Positions 11,222-23,084 of a DNA stretch of 64,000 nt are shown here, piece by piece (position 1 is the stretch's first letter; each line of letters begins with the position of its first letter). The position numbers and the translations under genes are program-made. Origin of the DNA: Atherix ibis (lineage: Eukaryota; Arthropoda; Insecta; Diptera; Athericidae); contig OY282606.1 of NCBI GenBank assembly GCA_958298945.1, positions 87,365,696 to 87,429,695 of the forward strand. The letters are read 5' to 3'. Under the pieces are notes generated by a model. It made no database searches and was not told the DNA's origin. It saw nothing but the letters and a program-made list of their open reading frames with translations.

Positions 11222-12599
11222 ACGTTCAGTCCTGTCATTTTGACAGCTGTCAACCACATTTCAGATTATGGATCGATTAAATAGCTTGGATGACAATTTT
11301 TTCCAACTTAAATTTGATTTTACGAAAAAAAAATTTACAGAACTTTTAAAAAATTGTTTAAATGGAAAAACTTGTGAATTTTTTCGCGACGTTTGAAAAT
11401 TGAGTTTTGAGAATTTTTGAGAACATTTCATGTTATGGATTATTCTTTTGGGTGGTTCGGAAAGTTCTGTCATTTAACTTATATTAAGAATTTTTTGTCA
11501 TTTAAAGAGGCATTTATTTAGATGAAGGTTTATATTATTGAACGATTAATCACCGATTAATGAACATGAAATGCGCAAGAAATACACCGAATAGGTCAAT
11601 TGGCCTCTAAGATCGTGCGATTTGACGTCGTTGGACTTTTTTTTAAGTAGGGCTACGTAAAAAATCGTATTTATACAAAAAATTCTTTGAAAATTAAGAA
11701 GGAAAGTCTGGTATTTGCAATTCTGAGCACAATTATCGCCATTTTTGTCCTAAACTTCAAGATTTTAATATGAACCATAGGTGGTTTCAACAAAATGACG
11801 CCACAAACCACACACAACAAAATAAATATTAACATTATTGCGCGAAAAATTACTAAGAATTTCCAGATTTTGTGATGTCAATTGGTGTTGTAGTTGGTCG
11901 TCAAGATCGTGCAATTTGACGCTGTTGGACTTTTGCTTTATTAGGCCTACGTGAAAAATCGTATTTATGCAAAAAATTCTCAAAATTAAAGCCACATTAA
12001 AACCAACACTAGAAGTAACTCTACGATTAAGAAGGAAAGTCTGTTATTGTCAATTCTGAGCACAATTATTACATTTTTGTTTTTTAGCCTGACCTTGAGA
12101 ATTTTAATCTGAGTTATACGTGGTTTTAACAAAATGACGCCACAAACCATACACAACAAAATAAATCCTAACATTATTGCGCAAAAAATTTCTAGTATAA
12201 AATAAATATTGACATTATTGCGCGAAAAATTACTAGCAATTTCGAGATTTTGTCATGTCAATTGGCCTCCAAGATCGTGCAATTTGACGCCGTTGGACTT
12301 TGTTTTGTGTAGGGCTACGTGAAAAATATTTATACAGAAAATTCTCAAAATTAAGGCCACATTTAAACCGACATTCGGCTTGTGGCGACAAGCTACAGCC
12401 CGAAATGTGCAACAAACAAAGTCTTGAAAAAATATCTCAAAAGGATCGAGTCCTGCAAGAAATCTCGTTATATTTTTCTGCATAATGGCAACGTCAAAGA
12501 AATACAATAAAATAAAAATGTCATTCAAATCGAAATATCAATATGTGTAGTTTCTTAATTTAAATTTACTTTCCAAAACAGTAATTGGATAATCCTCTA
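11222..12599 (+). pseudogene. DD41D-like transposase 3' half, tandemly repeated
   Basis: The left boundary has TTGACAGCTGTCAA (11240-11253), and a second left-end-like sequence TGGTTCGGAAAGTTCTGTCA lies at about 11453-11472. The transposase C-terminal region then appears three times on the plus strand. The block VNWPLRSCDLTSLDFF (about 11598-11645), containing the third catalytic Asp (D294 equivalent), recurs in decayed form at about 11878-11935 and 12256-12300 (VNWPPRSCNLTPLDF). The segment from NSEHN through WFQQND.T to the C-terminal block repeats with a period of about 332 bp (about 11691 and 12023). The right terminal repeat TTACTTTCCAAAACAGTAAT lies at about 12566-12585, followed by TGGATAATCC. 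All frames are broken. Confidence 0.8.
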
Positions 12600-14955
12600 T
12601 GAATGAAAAATTTATGTTCAGAAAATATTCTAATTTTTTTTTTAGTAATAATTGCACATACAGACTTTTAGAGTATATGCGCATCAAACATCTTATGTAT
12701 GAATAATTATCTCACGATGAACATGTAAATTAGAAAATTTGAGATCCGGATGCACATTGTGGGACAGTAAGTGTAAATAAAATTGCTCCCTTTCAATGGA
12801 TTATTCAATAAAACTGCAACAACCTAGGATTATTTTCTATCTGCTTACCTGTAAAAGTGGTAAGCCACTTCATAGCTAGAAGATGTTACTATGGAAAATT
12901 ATCAATTCCCACGACACAACGCTGATGATCTACTTTGATATTCTGCAGAAAACGATTAAAAATTAAAAGCCAACTATCCAACTTGCAGCAGTTGCACATA
13001 TTTACGTCATTCAAGTCAAGTACAACCACCACATTTAAAATGTTTGCTGTCAAGTTGATGAGGAAAATCGAGAAAAATCCGATGGTGAATCGTGATGGAG
13101 TCAATGTTGGAGTCGATAAGAACAATGACCTGTGTACAAGTTGACAGCATATTTTTAATTTTAATCATCGAACGGATGCATTTTGCATAAATAATTACAA
13201 GTACTTTGGTTAAATTGCGACAGTATCAGACTGAGCCTACAAAGTGTACATTATAATTATATGTCAGATTAGGAATGAAAGAATCCCGCTTCCGGAAGAG
13301 CTAAACATTTTTTTCTAATCGAATAATTTATATAAAAATAGCAATAATTAATCGGAAATTCTTTTGTTTCCGGAAATGGTCACAATATGAGAATCGGGAC
13401 TATTTTTATATTATAAAAGAATTGAAATGGCAAAAAGCCGAATTAAAAATAAATACTCTCTTCGGTTTCGAAGAGTCCACATAAGTTAATCTGAATTGTG
13501 CACATTTAAGTCAGATATTCGAATCAATTTCAAAATCTTCGCTATTTTCATCTACTGTAACTATTGTATTATTATAAATATAAATAGTATAACCATATTA
13601 TTTTCAGACAGTTGTTTTAAGAAATCAAAACGTAAATTGAATGAAGAAGAAATTTAGTATCTGTAAGAAAATGACGACGTTCAATAACCTCAAGAATTTC
13701 GGTATCAAGAATAGAAAATAGAATTCACTCGTTATGAGATACCTTGATATTTATTGATAATAAAAATTTAGAGGCTTTATATACTCGTGCGACTATATTA
13801 TCAACACGTATGAGCAAATGGGGCCTACCTGGGCAATCAAATTATTTTTTATTACCTTTTGAAAAAATAAGAAATTATTAAGTCTTTTTCATATTTCATT
13901 TTTTTAGTGGAAGAGTTTTAGTTACCTTTCAAATAGTAATAATTTATGGTAACTGTTAAAAACTATCGATGGACTATCAATGTACTATGATTAATATTCA
14001 GAGAATGGGTGTGTACACATTACAACGGGAAGAACAGAGTATTAAATGACTAGAAATTATTAACTTTTCTATGAATTTTCCAATTGTAAAACGGGCAGTT
14101 AAATATTTTCGAATTAAATTAAATATTTTATCAAATTTTCGCCAAAAAAAAAACAACTCCTCTCAATAATCATATGTTTTGCTACGGCAGATATTTGCTT
14201 TGTTTTCCCAATGAATTTTCTTTTGGAAAGAAAGCCAATGACATCGGAAAATAAAATCGATTCTGACGTAAAACAGGTCATTTAACTTGGAAAATATTTC
14301 GGTTAACACTCTCCCAACTGTATAGATAGATGTATTCTGGTCATTTTGAGAAGAATTTTCTTTTCAACGACTTTGAACTATTTTTCTCGATTGTAAAGAG
14401 TAATAAGAAAATTTCTGATTTAAATATATCTTCTTCGTTAAATCCACTACCAACACTACTATAAAAAAAAGTACAGAACAAATGTTTGTAGTCGAAAATA
14501 TACTAATATAAATTAGTTTTTTAATACAACAACTGCTATTAGAAAAAAATCCTATTTTGTTACATTCGGAAGATTTTGGATAATATTAAGTATATTTTTT
14601 TTTGATTATTACTTTGAATTATATTATTTATTGTATTTGACAACAACGGACTAAAGAAGTTTCTTCACCCCAAAAGTTTCGAATATTTATTATATTTTCA
14701 TAAATTCCTATTATCAAAAGTTTGTATTTAAATTTGTGCTATTTCTATATTTAATGTGTAAACGTTAGTTAATTTTAGCTTTACGTTTTCATTTTGTCTT
14801 TAATTGTTTCCGCATTGAAAAGAAAAAAAACTACCTTGAACTCAAATAAACCATAATATTAGAATTTTTCATCACCTAAATAATCATTTATTTGTTGACA
14901 AATTAAAATATCAAATAAAACTTTTGGGAGGATAGAATTTTTTTTGTCTCAGTAT
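12600..14955. other. AT-rich non-coding stretch
   Basis: No transposon similarity was recognised. Positions 12860-13150 are less AT-rich and are open on both strands (plus 12935-13144, minus 12889-13125), but neither translation is recognisable. Confidence 0.5.
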
Positions 14956-14956
14956 A

Positions 14957-16838
14957 ATTCAATTTCTGCGTCGGAAAGTAAAATTAAATTAAATACATTT
15001 AAATATGAGATTTTGATTAAATTTTTTGTTCATTCAGCTACTTGGTCTTTGCCATTAAGCATAGACTTGAAGCATTTGATTCTTTGGAAAATATTTTTTA
15101 ATGACTTTTTCGCACATTTTGAGTTTTTAAATACTCTAAAATTTGAAGATTATCTACGTAAATAGAATTTATTGTGCAGGTCTATTAAAAAAATTCCTGC
15201 TGTGTCAAATCACAATAAATTAATATCAAGTAATCAAGAAATAACGCGTCCTTAAAACTTTTCGCACAATAAACGTAAAATTTGTCTTTTACTGTGGCTT
15301 GTGGCGTCCGTTTTGTTAAAACCACAAATGGTTCAGATTAAAATATTCAAGTTTAGATTAAAAAACCTTCGTCATTTCCAATAATGATACTTTCAGATTA
15401 AAATTCATACCAGACAGTCACTTTCGGTGGATACAATGGCTACTCCACAGACGCTTGTGGATTTTCAGAGGCTCATATACAAATGATTTTTCAGAATTGA
15501 GAATCTTCAACCAATCTTTCGAAATTGAACATTCTTCAACCTGTCTTTCAGAAATAAGCGTTTCTCAGCTAATTTTTCGGAATTGAATGTTCTAAAATTT
15601 ATTTTTTTCAATTAAGCGCTCTTCAACCAATCTTTCGAAATTGAGCATTCTTCAACCGCTCTCTCGAAAATGACTATCCTTCAACCAATCTTTCAGAATT
15701 GAGCATCTTTCAAATATTTTTTCGGAACCAAGCGTTCATCAACTGATCTTTCGAAAATGAGCCTTTTTCAAATCATTTTTCGAAATTGAGTTTGCTTTAA
15801 CTGATCTCTCAGAATTGAGCACTATTCAACTAATTAGTCAGAACTAATCTTTAGTCTTCAAATGATCTTTCAGAACCTAGTGTTCTCCAACTGACTTTTA
15901 GTCTTCAACTGATCTTTCGAAATTGAACGTTCTTCAACTGATCTTTCGAAATTGAGCATTCTTCAACTGATCTTTCAGAATTGGGCGTTCTACAACTAAT
16001 CTTTAATCTTCAACTGATCTTTCGGAACCTAGTATTCTTCAACTGATCCTTCAAAATTGAGCGTTCTTCAATCGATCTTTCGAAAATGAGAATTTTTCAA
16101 ATGATTTTTCGAAATTGAACCTTCTTCAACTGATCTCTCGAAATTGAGCATTCCTCAAGTGATCCTTCACAATTGGGCGTTCTATAACTAATCTTTCGTC
16201 TTTAACTGATCTTTCAGAACCGAGTGTTCATTCAACCGAGTGATATCTTTCGAAATTGCGAATAATCTCTCTGAACTGAGGAATTCCAACTGAATTTTCT
16301 TTTAATAAAATATCACAAATATTTCCTTTTTTTATTTAATTTCTTTTTCTTTTCAGATCAGAAATTTCGTAAATCCTTTTCTATTTTGACAATAATTTTA
16401 TTTTCTTTTTTGTTTTGTTTGTTAATAAAAAAATTCTATTAATTTTTCTTTTGTAAATATTAATATTAGAATATCATAAAAATTAAATTGATACTTAAAT
16501 AAAAAGTTACCGAGAAAAATTTAAGTAAATGTTTCGTCTTATTTCTCACTGTACCATAAATATTTACAATTACATTTTGATTAATGACGTATCCACCGAG
16601 AGAGACACAAGCTTTATCTGAAGAAATTTATTTTCGAAAAATCAGCACCCAAATCTGCTATTCCACTACCCAATCGTAGTAGCGTAACTTCTACGCATTG
16701 TCCAGTGGTTAATTCGATCCATAATGTCAAATGCCTGCCTAGTTTGACACTAAACAAATGCTTACCTTGAATGATATATATGTTTGACAGCTGTCAAATG
16801 ACGGGGGTATACTGTGCAAACCACAAAATGGATAAGTC
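14957..16838 (-). mobile_element. DD41D-derived fossil expanded by a minisatellite
   Basis: The right border has the family's 5' end: the palindrome TTTGACAGCTGTCAAA (16783-16798), then CCACAAAATGGATAAGTC (about 16821-16838). The left border TCAATTTCTGCGTCGGAAAG (from about 14959) is the matching 3' terminal repeat. On the minus strand, 15460-15420 reads SENPQ and PLYP, 15350-15240 reads a decayed second catalytic block (DATSH) followed by LLCEKF and GRVIS, and 15150-15000 is C-terminal. Between 15485 and about 16570 there is extra DNA, mostly the 29-bp minisatellite, which is absent from the colinear copy at 49425-49470. Flanking sequence on both sides (to 16720) aligns with 49460-49660. Confidence 0.75.
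15485..16295. repeat. 29-bp minisatellite, about 25-28 diverged units
   Basis: Units of the type TTCAACTGATCTTTCGAAAT followed by TGAGCATTC recur at 29-bp spacing. The best preserved run is at about 15905-16010. Neighbouring units differ by 10-30%, and a longer higher-order pattern is suggested by repeated AGAACCTAGTGTTC-type variants. 29 is not a multiple of three and all frames contain stops, so it is not coding. It lies inside a transposon fossil. Confidence 0.88.
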
Positions 16839-16839
16839 G

Positions 16840-18425
16840 GTATTTTTTTATTACTTAGCCTTTCTTGCTCTAAAAATGTTTCCATTATTAGTTTAAGTAT
16901 TTTGTAAAATATATTTTTTTTATTATTATAATCATAAAAAAATCATATTTTATTTAATTGCATGGTCTAAATTTTGACTAATGAAAATTAATTATTTTAA
17001 TGTCAGTTTTTTTTTAATGGAAACAATTATTTTTTTTTGTAATAAATATTTTTAATGGAAAAAATTATTGTTAGCCGTTTATTGTCGCTTGAAACTTTCT
17101 GAAATTCGTGAGAGGTTAATAAATTTTATATACTATTCGGCAACGACTTTCACAAATCAAATACAATTTACAAATTTGTATGTAAATATTTTATTTGTTT
17201 TCGAAAACTATAACTTTAAATATTAATTACATATAATAGGATTATTTACATTCATACATAAAATACTTTCACTGATATTTTTAAAAAAATTCTGAATTAT
17301 TGTATATGAAAAAAAATGCAAGTTGACTAAGCACTCAATACGCTGTTTTGTTTAAAAGCTTCAGATGCACAAATAGTCAAAACGAGATATTCAAGTTTTG
17401 AGCATATTATTCTATACTTTTTTTTATACTACATTTAACAAGATTATTTATTGTCATTTCAAACAAGATATCTCATAAAACTGCAGGCTTAGAGCAAATA
17501 TAGAATGCTGAGTGTCAGCTAAACAGTATCTAAGATTATACCATAATTTTATAGCAAATTAAATATTCATATAGAACATAACGATTTTACGGTAATATCG
17601 CAATAATATAATATAAAAAAATAAATATATTTTTATTTCTTAACTATTGAGAGATTTAGACAGTAAAGAGAATTTTTGGATATAAATTAAGTTAAATTAG
17701 GGTTGAACGATCCTCATAAATGATACGGTCACCACCTCTACAGGTAGTTTTGTGCATCTAGTTACTATTTTATCCAACAAAAAAAAACCTGTTTCCAATA
17801 TAAGAAGATTATTGAACTTCATATTTATATATTTGTACATTCGAGTATATTTATGTACATAGATTGACTTGCAAGATTTTCTGAAATTCATATTTTTACA
17901 AATATTCAAAAGAAAATTTGCGATTTAATAAAACACGGATTTTTTGAACTTTCATCATTTTTATAGCAACAAAAAAAAATTTTTTTTTTTAATAGCAATA
18001 AAAACACAATTAAATCAATTAGTAAGTTTAAAAAAGCTGCGTAATCCTAACTATAAGAAACTAAAAAAATAAGTACTATGGGTGATTTTTTTTGTGTGAT
18101 AGATCTTTTGATAAGGTTAGCTTTCAAAATAGCTGTCAATGATTTTTATTCATTACAGTTTGCCATTCTATCGCGGGAAAAGAAATAGTTAAAAAAAAAT
18201 TTCCAATTTATCCAAAATTAATTCTTTCAAAAATAGGTCATTAATTCATTAATTTAATGATAAGGTTTATTTCGGGATCAATGAAGTGAGATAAATCCAT
18301 AAGAGGTATTGATGACATCATTATATCAACAATAAAAAAATACCGGCAACATTATCGATCTCTATTTCTTTTAAAATTAGGCTGGACTTATAGTAACGTG
18401 CTATGCAACAATTATTAGAGTAAGC
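16840..18425. other. AT-rich non-coding stretch
   Basis: Nothing recognisable. Short open frames (for example minus strand 17697-17909) look composition-driven. Confidence 0.55.
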
Positions 18426-18429
18426 AACA

Positions 18430-18700
18430 ACAATCGCTTTGAAAACATAGCAAACATTCATCCGGACGACATGTGGTATTCAGCAAAATGGCGCCCTTAC
18501 CCATATAACATATGTCATCAAAGATAAAATTTAGATCGTGCAATTTGATACCGTACAAAAATTTCTTATACTAATATGTGAAGTTGTTGGTATCAGATTC
18601 TAGAACTGGATACGAAAATTGGTTAAAATATTGAAGTTATATTTACACACACTGCAATAAAAGATATTAACCGAGCATAATAGAACAGTAACAGTAACGT
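18430..18700 (+). pseudogene. DD41D-like transposase fragment (second catalytic block onward)
   Basis: The plus strand at about 18470-18505 reads as a decayed IHPDDMW then QQNGA, matching LDNIWFQQDGATCH (D252) with D changed to N. About 18530-18560 (TTAGATCGTGCAATTTGATA) is the nucleotide counterpart of the RSCDLTPLD block seen at 11614-11640. About 18670-18700 repeats AACAGTAACAGTAACGTC, similar to the TVTVN coding stretch. Downstream, separated by a later mariner, is a C-terminal fragment at 20375-20475, probably of the same fossil. Confidence 0.6.
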
Positions 18701-18947
18701 CTTGTTGGGGTTTCTTTAATTTTCGGTCACATAAAATATAAGGCGACAAAAAAAAATTATAAACATATTATTATTTTGATCTCTTTTAATTTTATGTATT
18801 GTTATTAAAAAAAAACCTCCTATAATTTCAGATAATAAAAAATATACTTTTATGACTCCCTTAAACACATATATTTCAGGTTGACACTGTCATAATCCAA
18901 GATGGATACCCAAAATATAATCGTATTTACGCGCTGTATTTAATTCT

Positions 18948-19010
18948 AAACGAATAACGTTATTTTAATTTACATTAGATACATGTAAATTAAAATAACG
19001 TTATTCGTTT
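18948..19010. repeat. perfect 28-bp hairpin
   Basis: The arm AAACGAATAACGTTATTTTA (start of the 28-base arm 18948-18975) is perfectly complementary to 18983-19010, with a 7-base loop TAGATAC. The arms have no mismatch, in a region where neighbouring repeats are heavily decayed. No gene or terminal repeat is obviously attached. It could be the centre of a young foldback or a template-switch product. Confidence 0.95.
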
Positions 19011-19454
19011 ATAACTTAAAATAGATTAGGAATTTTTTTATATAAAAATGCTCCATTGGATTTATGTAGGTACACATTTCTTAAAGAGGAATAATATGTT
19101 CGAAAAACACATTATTATTTGCGAAAAGTGCATGTGCTAGAGAGCTACTGAGTAGTGATCTTTGATAAATGTCTTGTATTCTTTTTTTTTCTTTTGAAGT
19201 TTTGGTTGTAGTAGTCCGCATTCGCCGCTGTCAAAATTTTAAAACCTTAACAATTTAATGGAACTCCGGTCTTTTTATCGTCGAATAGAATCTTCTTTTG
19301 ACTTTGCAATTGTAGTACAAATATTGCGGCGAAATTCTTGTTTGACAGTTATGGCTGAACTATTGTTTGACAGTTAAAATTGAAAAAGAAATAAGGTAAA
19401 TGAATACATTATTTAAAGGTTTATTAAAAAATTGAATGAAACATCATTTATATA

Positions 19455-20371
19455 CGAGGCCTGTTCAAAAAGTATCGCGAGTTTTGAATTTCAGCGGGTT
19501 ACGTATATTCGATTTACGATTTTTTGTGGCGTTATGTTAATACTCATGTCTCTCACTTATGCCGACAAGTTCGGCCATTTTGAATGTTCAGTTAATTTTT
19601 GACAGCTGCTTTGCTTGCAAGTGGTTTGGCTCGTCTTCCATTTTTCCCTTAATTTCGACCAAAAACAGCATCGCATTAATATTGCTAATGATTCGTTGGA
19701 CTCTGTAAGCGATGACCTAAATTTGCTCCAGAGGGTCATTACTGCGGACGAATCATGGGTTTATGGTTACGACGTGGAAACGAAAGCTCAACCATCCCAA
19801 TGGAAGCTGCCGCACGAGCCAAGTCCGAAAAAAGCGCACCAAGTTTGGTCGAATGTGAAGGTTTTGCTTATATTTTTTTTCGATTGCAGGGGCGTGGCGC
19901 ATCATGAGTTCTTGCCACATGGCAGAACGATCAATAAGGAATATTACCTGCAAGTTATGCACAAGTTGCGCGATGCAATCCGCCAGAAACGTCCGGATTT
20001 GTGGAAGAACAAAACTTGGCTTTTGCACCATGATAACGCCCCTGCTCACGCATCGTTGCTTGTGCGCGAATATTTGGCCAAAAACAACACACTAATAATG
20101 CCGCAACCACCGTATTCCTCAGATCTGGGAGAGCCGCATGAAAGGACGACGCTACGCTACGATTGAGGAGATAAAGACGGCATCGAAGTAGGAGCTGAAC
20201 AAAAACAAAAACTACGATTTTTTGAAGTGCTTTGAAGAATGAAAAAAACGTTGGCACAAGTGTATAATATCTGGTGGGGATAACTTTGAAGGGGACAAAA
20301 TAGATATTCATGAATAAATAAATAATTTTTGAAAAAACATAAAATTCGCGATACTTTTTGAACAGACCTCG
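19455..20371 (+). mobile_element. internally deleted mariner (DD34D type)
   Basis: The terminal inverted repeats are 26 bp, 19455-19480 (starts CGAGGCCTGTTCAAAAAG) and 20346-20371, with one mismatch, flanked by TA at 19453-19454 and 20372-20373. The length of 917 bp is about 370 bp short of a full mariner because the N-terminal third of the transposase and a segment around the third catalytic Asp are missing. The terminal repeats are far better preserved than the coding part of other fossils here, so it is relatively young. It is inserted into a DD41D-like fossil: the flank 19405-19452 joins 20374-20475 into one open frame. Confidence 0.93.
19615..20325 (+). pseudogene. mariner transposase, deleted and frameshifted
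   Basis: The frame 19615-20166 encodes a mariner catalytic domain: VITADESWVYGYD with the first Asp (about 19741-19775), the central VFFDCRG-like strand, GRTINKEYYLQVM, then LLHHDNAPAHASLLVREYLA with the second Asp (about 20020-20080), and QPPYSSDLG. The normal APCDFFLFPKLK segment, which holds the third catalytic Asp, is deleted right after SSDLG. The rest continues in another frame (about 20134-20318: RMKGRRYATIEEIKTASK, then WHKCIISGGDNFEGDKI) with internal stops. The first 100 or so residues, including the DNA-binding helix-turn-helix, are also missing. Full-length mariner transposases are about 340-350 residues. It is not functional, but its ends could be mobilised by a related transposase. 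Confidence 0.92.
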
Positions 20372-20374
20372 TAT

Positions 20375-20475
20375 AATATAACGCCAACATTGAGCGAGTT
20401 ACAACGGATATACAGCTGGATTTACTTGAAAGAGTCGTAAAAAATTGGGACGATTGTATGCGCTTTAATGACAAG
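20375..20475 (+). pseudogene. DD41D-like transposase C-terminal fragment
   Basis: The plus strand reads NANIERVTTDIQLDLLERV, then VKNWDDCM, aligned with NIERAIHDIRLDLVEKV..NWVHRI (residues 319-343) of the intact transposase at 46751-47836. Its upstream part lies on the other side of the mariner: 19405-19452 reads KKLNETSF in the same frame once one TA is removed. No terminal repeat is visible downstream. Confidence 0.75.
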
Positions 20476-20479
20476 AAAT

Positions 20480-21910
20480 TATTTTTTTTTCAAAAAAAAA
20501 AAATATCCTATACATATTTAAATTATTGTTTGTACCATAATTTTGTAATCATTATATTTTTGATAACCTTTACCCTTTGAAAATAATGAAAAAGTAAAAA
20601 TTTTGTAATATTAAAATAGAAGAAAATCATCTTCTTTTACGAGTTAGCAAATCCAATACAAATACATGAAAAAAAAGTAATAATTTTGATTTTCAATTTA
20701 TGAGAGATGTTTTTCATTATATCACGTCTAAAAGGCTGTAAAAATATTGTACATTCATGATAATAAAGTTCATGATAGTAGGTTGGGGTAGCTACTGTCA
20801 AAAATATATATTTACTCGTATAATCGTAGCATTTCTCGATGAACCGTCCTTATCATTATATCATAAAAATGAAATTTATTTATCAATATTATAGCACAGA
20901 AAATCTACGAAACGATCGAAAATTTTCGATAGATTCTCATCAAGTTCTTTGTGTACACATTCATTTTCTTTAAGATGCCAAATGTTTTCGCAAATTGTTT
21001 TATAGCTTTTCACACTTCATTAACTGCACTGAAAACCGGGTGTGGCAGCACCATATATACAATATCAAATAAGTAAAAATTAGAATTGTTTTCTTAATTT
21101 TTTTACACGTATATATACAAGAGCGGCAAATATTTATACAAACACACGAGAAAATGGGGGGGGAAAAAAACAAAATATACACTATGGAAAAATGAAATTG
21201 AATTGGGCATTCATGCAAGGAAATGGCTACAACTTCAATTGAACATGGCACAGACATGTGGTCTTAATTTCAGAGGTCTATTTCCGCTGCTTCTTTCAGT
21301 CATCAACATCAAGTTAGCTCATCTTTTTATTCTTTGTACAATAATTTCATACGCTTCCATTTTATTCTTAGCTTATGTTTGATTATTGTATTAAAAGAGA
21401 ATCTGTTTTAGTTTGTGTAAATAAATCGACGCCAAAGAATGTGTATATATATATAGGCATTGATCATATGAATTGAAATGAAACAGAGCTCTTTGTGCCT
21501 CTTCTTTTAAAATACAGATCGGTAAAGCGCCCTAGCAATTTTCAATACAAAACAAGATGGGGAAAAAATTAATGACAGATAACCTTATGATCTGACAACG
21601 TATTGAAACTTAAATTAGCCTTACAGAGAGTAGAGGGTATTCTGTGAATGTATTAGAACTGATAATATAACGTTCCCCATGAGTTTATAAGATCTATTGG
21701 TGGGATTGTACTTAGATCAGAGGTCACTTTTAGTCTATAAAAGATAAATTGATCATTACTTATTAGAGAATCTCTTAAATTAAAAAAAAAAAAAACAACA
21801 AAAAACTTCATTAAAAATTTATGATAAGTTACAACAGACGCACACAAGAGTAACCTTTACTGTTTTTCTGTTTTTCGATTAGAAATATTTTATATAACCG
21901 TATGCGCATG
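20480..21910. other. AT-rich non-coding stretch
   Basis: No gene or transposon similarity was recognised. Confidence 0.55.
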
Positions 21911-21912
21911 TA

Positions 21913-23082
21913 CACTGCAGGTCAAAAATATGACACATGTGATAAGAACGTATTTTTTTAGAAATTTTTGGTTAAAATCTTAATAAATCGAAAATTTATA
22001 TTATATTTCTGTAAGTTAAAATATAAATAAAAAAAATATTAATATTAAAAAAAAAAAAGTAGTCGAAATTTCCGTTCATGTTAATTTTTTGCAATAATAA
22101 ATCAAGAACAATTACCAAGTTCCTGTCATTGTTTGTTGCATGTCAAAATAAGTGTTAAATTTTTATGATGATATTTAGGGAAGTCTAAGTTTTGGTTATT
22201 ATTTCTCTATGCTTAAACATTATCCTGTATCAATATAGAAGGATTAATTTGGTTCTTTTTCTATAATATTTAATTAATGTTGAAACTATGAAGTTCCATT
22301 TAACCACGGTCTAGTAGGCCTTATATTATAAGGTGAAGGGGAGATCGCTTAAAATGCACAAGAAATCGGAGACATTAAGTAAATAGCGTGCCAAACCAGG
22401 GTTTTTCACAATTGAGAGCTGCTGGTTTTTTTTGGGCTGTAAGAAAACTATTACTACGCCCTCAGAATAAAGATTGAATTGGGCTGTTAATTCCATTAAA
22501 ACTGGACTGCTTTGAACTTTGAAAATATACTATGGATGGATGAATTAAAGTTCCAGATATTTGGGTCCGAAAGAAGAATAGACGTTCGTCGTAGTAAAAC
22601 GGCTGTCGTGGCAATCGATGGAGTAGGTGACGTAGGAGACCTTGGTAAAGAATTAGTTATACAGCAATATAACGATCCTAAACATATTCTGAAATTAGGT
22701 ACAGATGTCCTATCTAATTCCAAACTATGTTTGCATAGTTATCAAGTTTATGTAATCAGCTAAACAGAATAGTGCGACAGCATTGTTCATTTTCCAAGAA
22801 AGACTTGCGGAGGATCCTGTTGCAATACTGGAAGAGTATTTCAATAGATACGATGAAAAAAACTAATCGACAGTTTTAATCAAACGTAAGGGAAGTATGT
22901 GGACGAAAAAGCAATTTGATCATAATTATTGATTTAAAAAAAAACACATTTTCCATATTTAAGATATAATTTAATATAGTTTGAAAATAGTAAATAATTT
23001 TTTCACTTATTCAGCTTCATGTCCGAATTTTATTCGACTTTCGCCCTAAAGCCAAAGTGGCAGATACTTTTAGCCTGCAGTG
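21913..23082 (+). mobile_element. decayed Tc1-like element (DD34E group)
   Basis: The left end CACTGCAGGTCAAAAATATG (21913 onward) and the complement of the right end, CACTGCAGGCTAAAAGTAT, form inverted repeats, each flanked by TA (21911-21912 and 23083-23084). The 1170-bp length is shorter than the roughly 1.6 kb of typical Tc1-like elements. The interior carries recognisable transposase remnants at 22512-22865, described separately. The outermost bases resemble those of Tc1-type elements and not the DD41D or mariner ends found elsewhere in the window. Confidence 0.82.
22512..22865 (+). pseudogene. Tc1-like transposase remnant
   Basis: Plus-strand reading NFENILWMDELKFQIFGSE matches the conserved Tc1 block W.(D)ES.F.(I)FG around the first catalytic Asp, followed by RRIDVRRSK. 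At about 22655-22690 VIQQYNDPKH matches QQDNDPKH, with the second catalytic Asp replaced by Tyr. The third acidic block (SPDLNPIE) is not recognisable. After a stop the frame resumes at about 22760-22870 as QLNRIVRQHC then KDLRRILLQYWKSIS, the C-terminal region. Intact relatives have about 340 residues. The N-terminal DNA-binding part (upstream, about 22310-22500) is too decayed to read. It is inactive. Confidence 0.82.
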
Positions 23083-23084
23083 TA

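Noticed and set aside
15485..16295. CRISPR-like array of 29-bp repeats
   Set aside because: The repeats are contiguous with no unique spacers, the context is a eukaryotic transposon fossil, and no cas genes exist.
19753..20474. Minus-strand open frames opposite the mariner
   Set aside because: They are shadows of the mariner transposase remnant. The plus-strand reading carries the conserved motifs.
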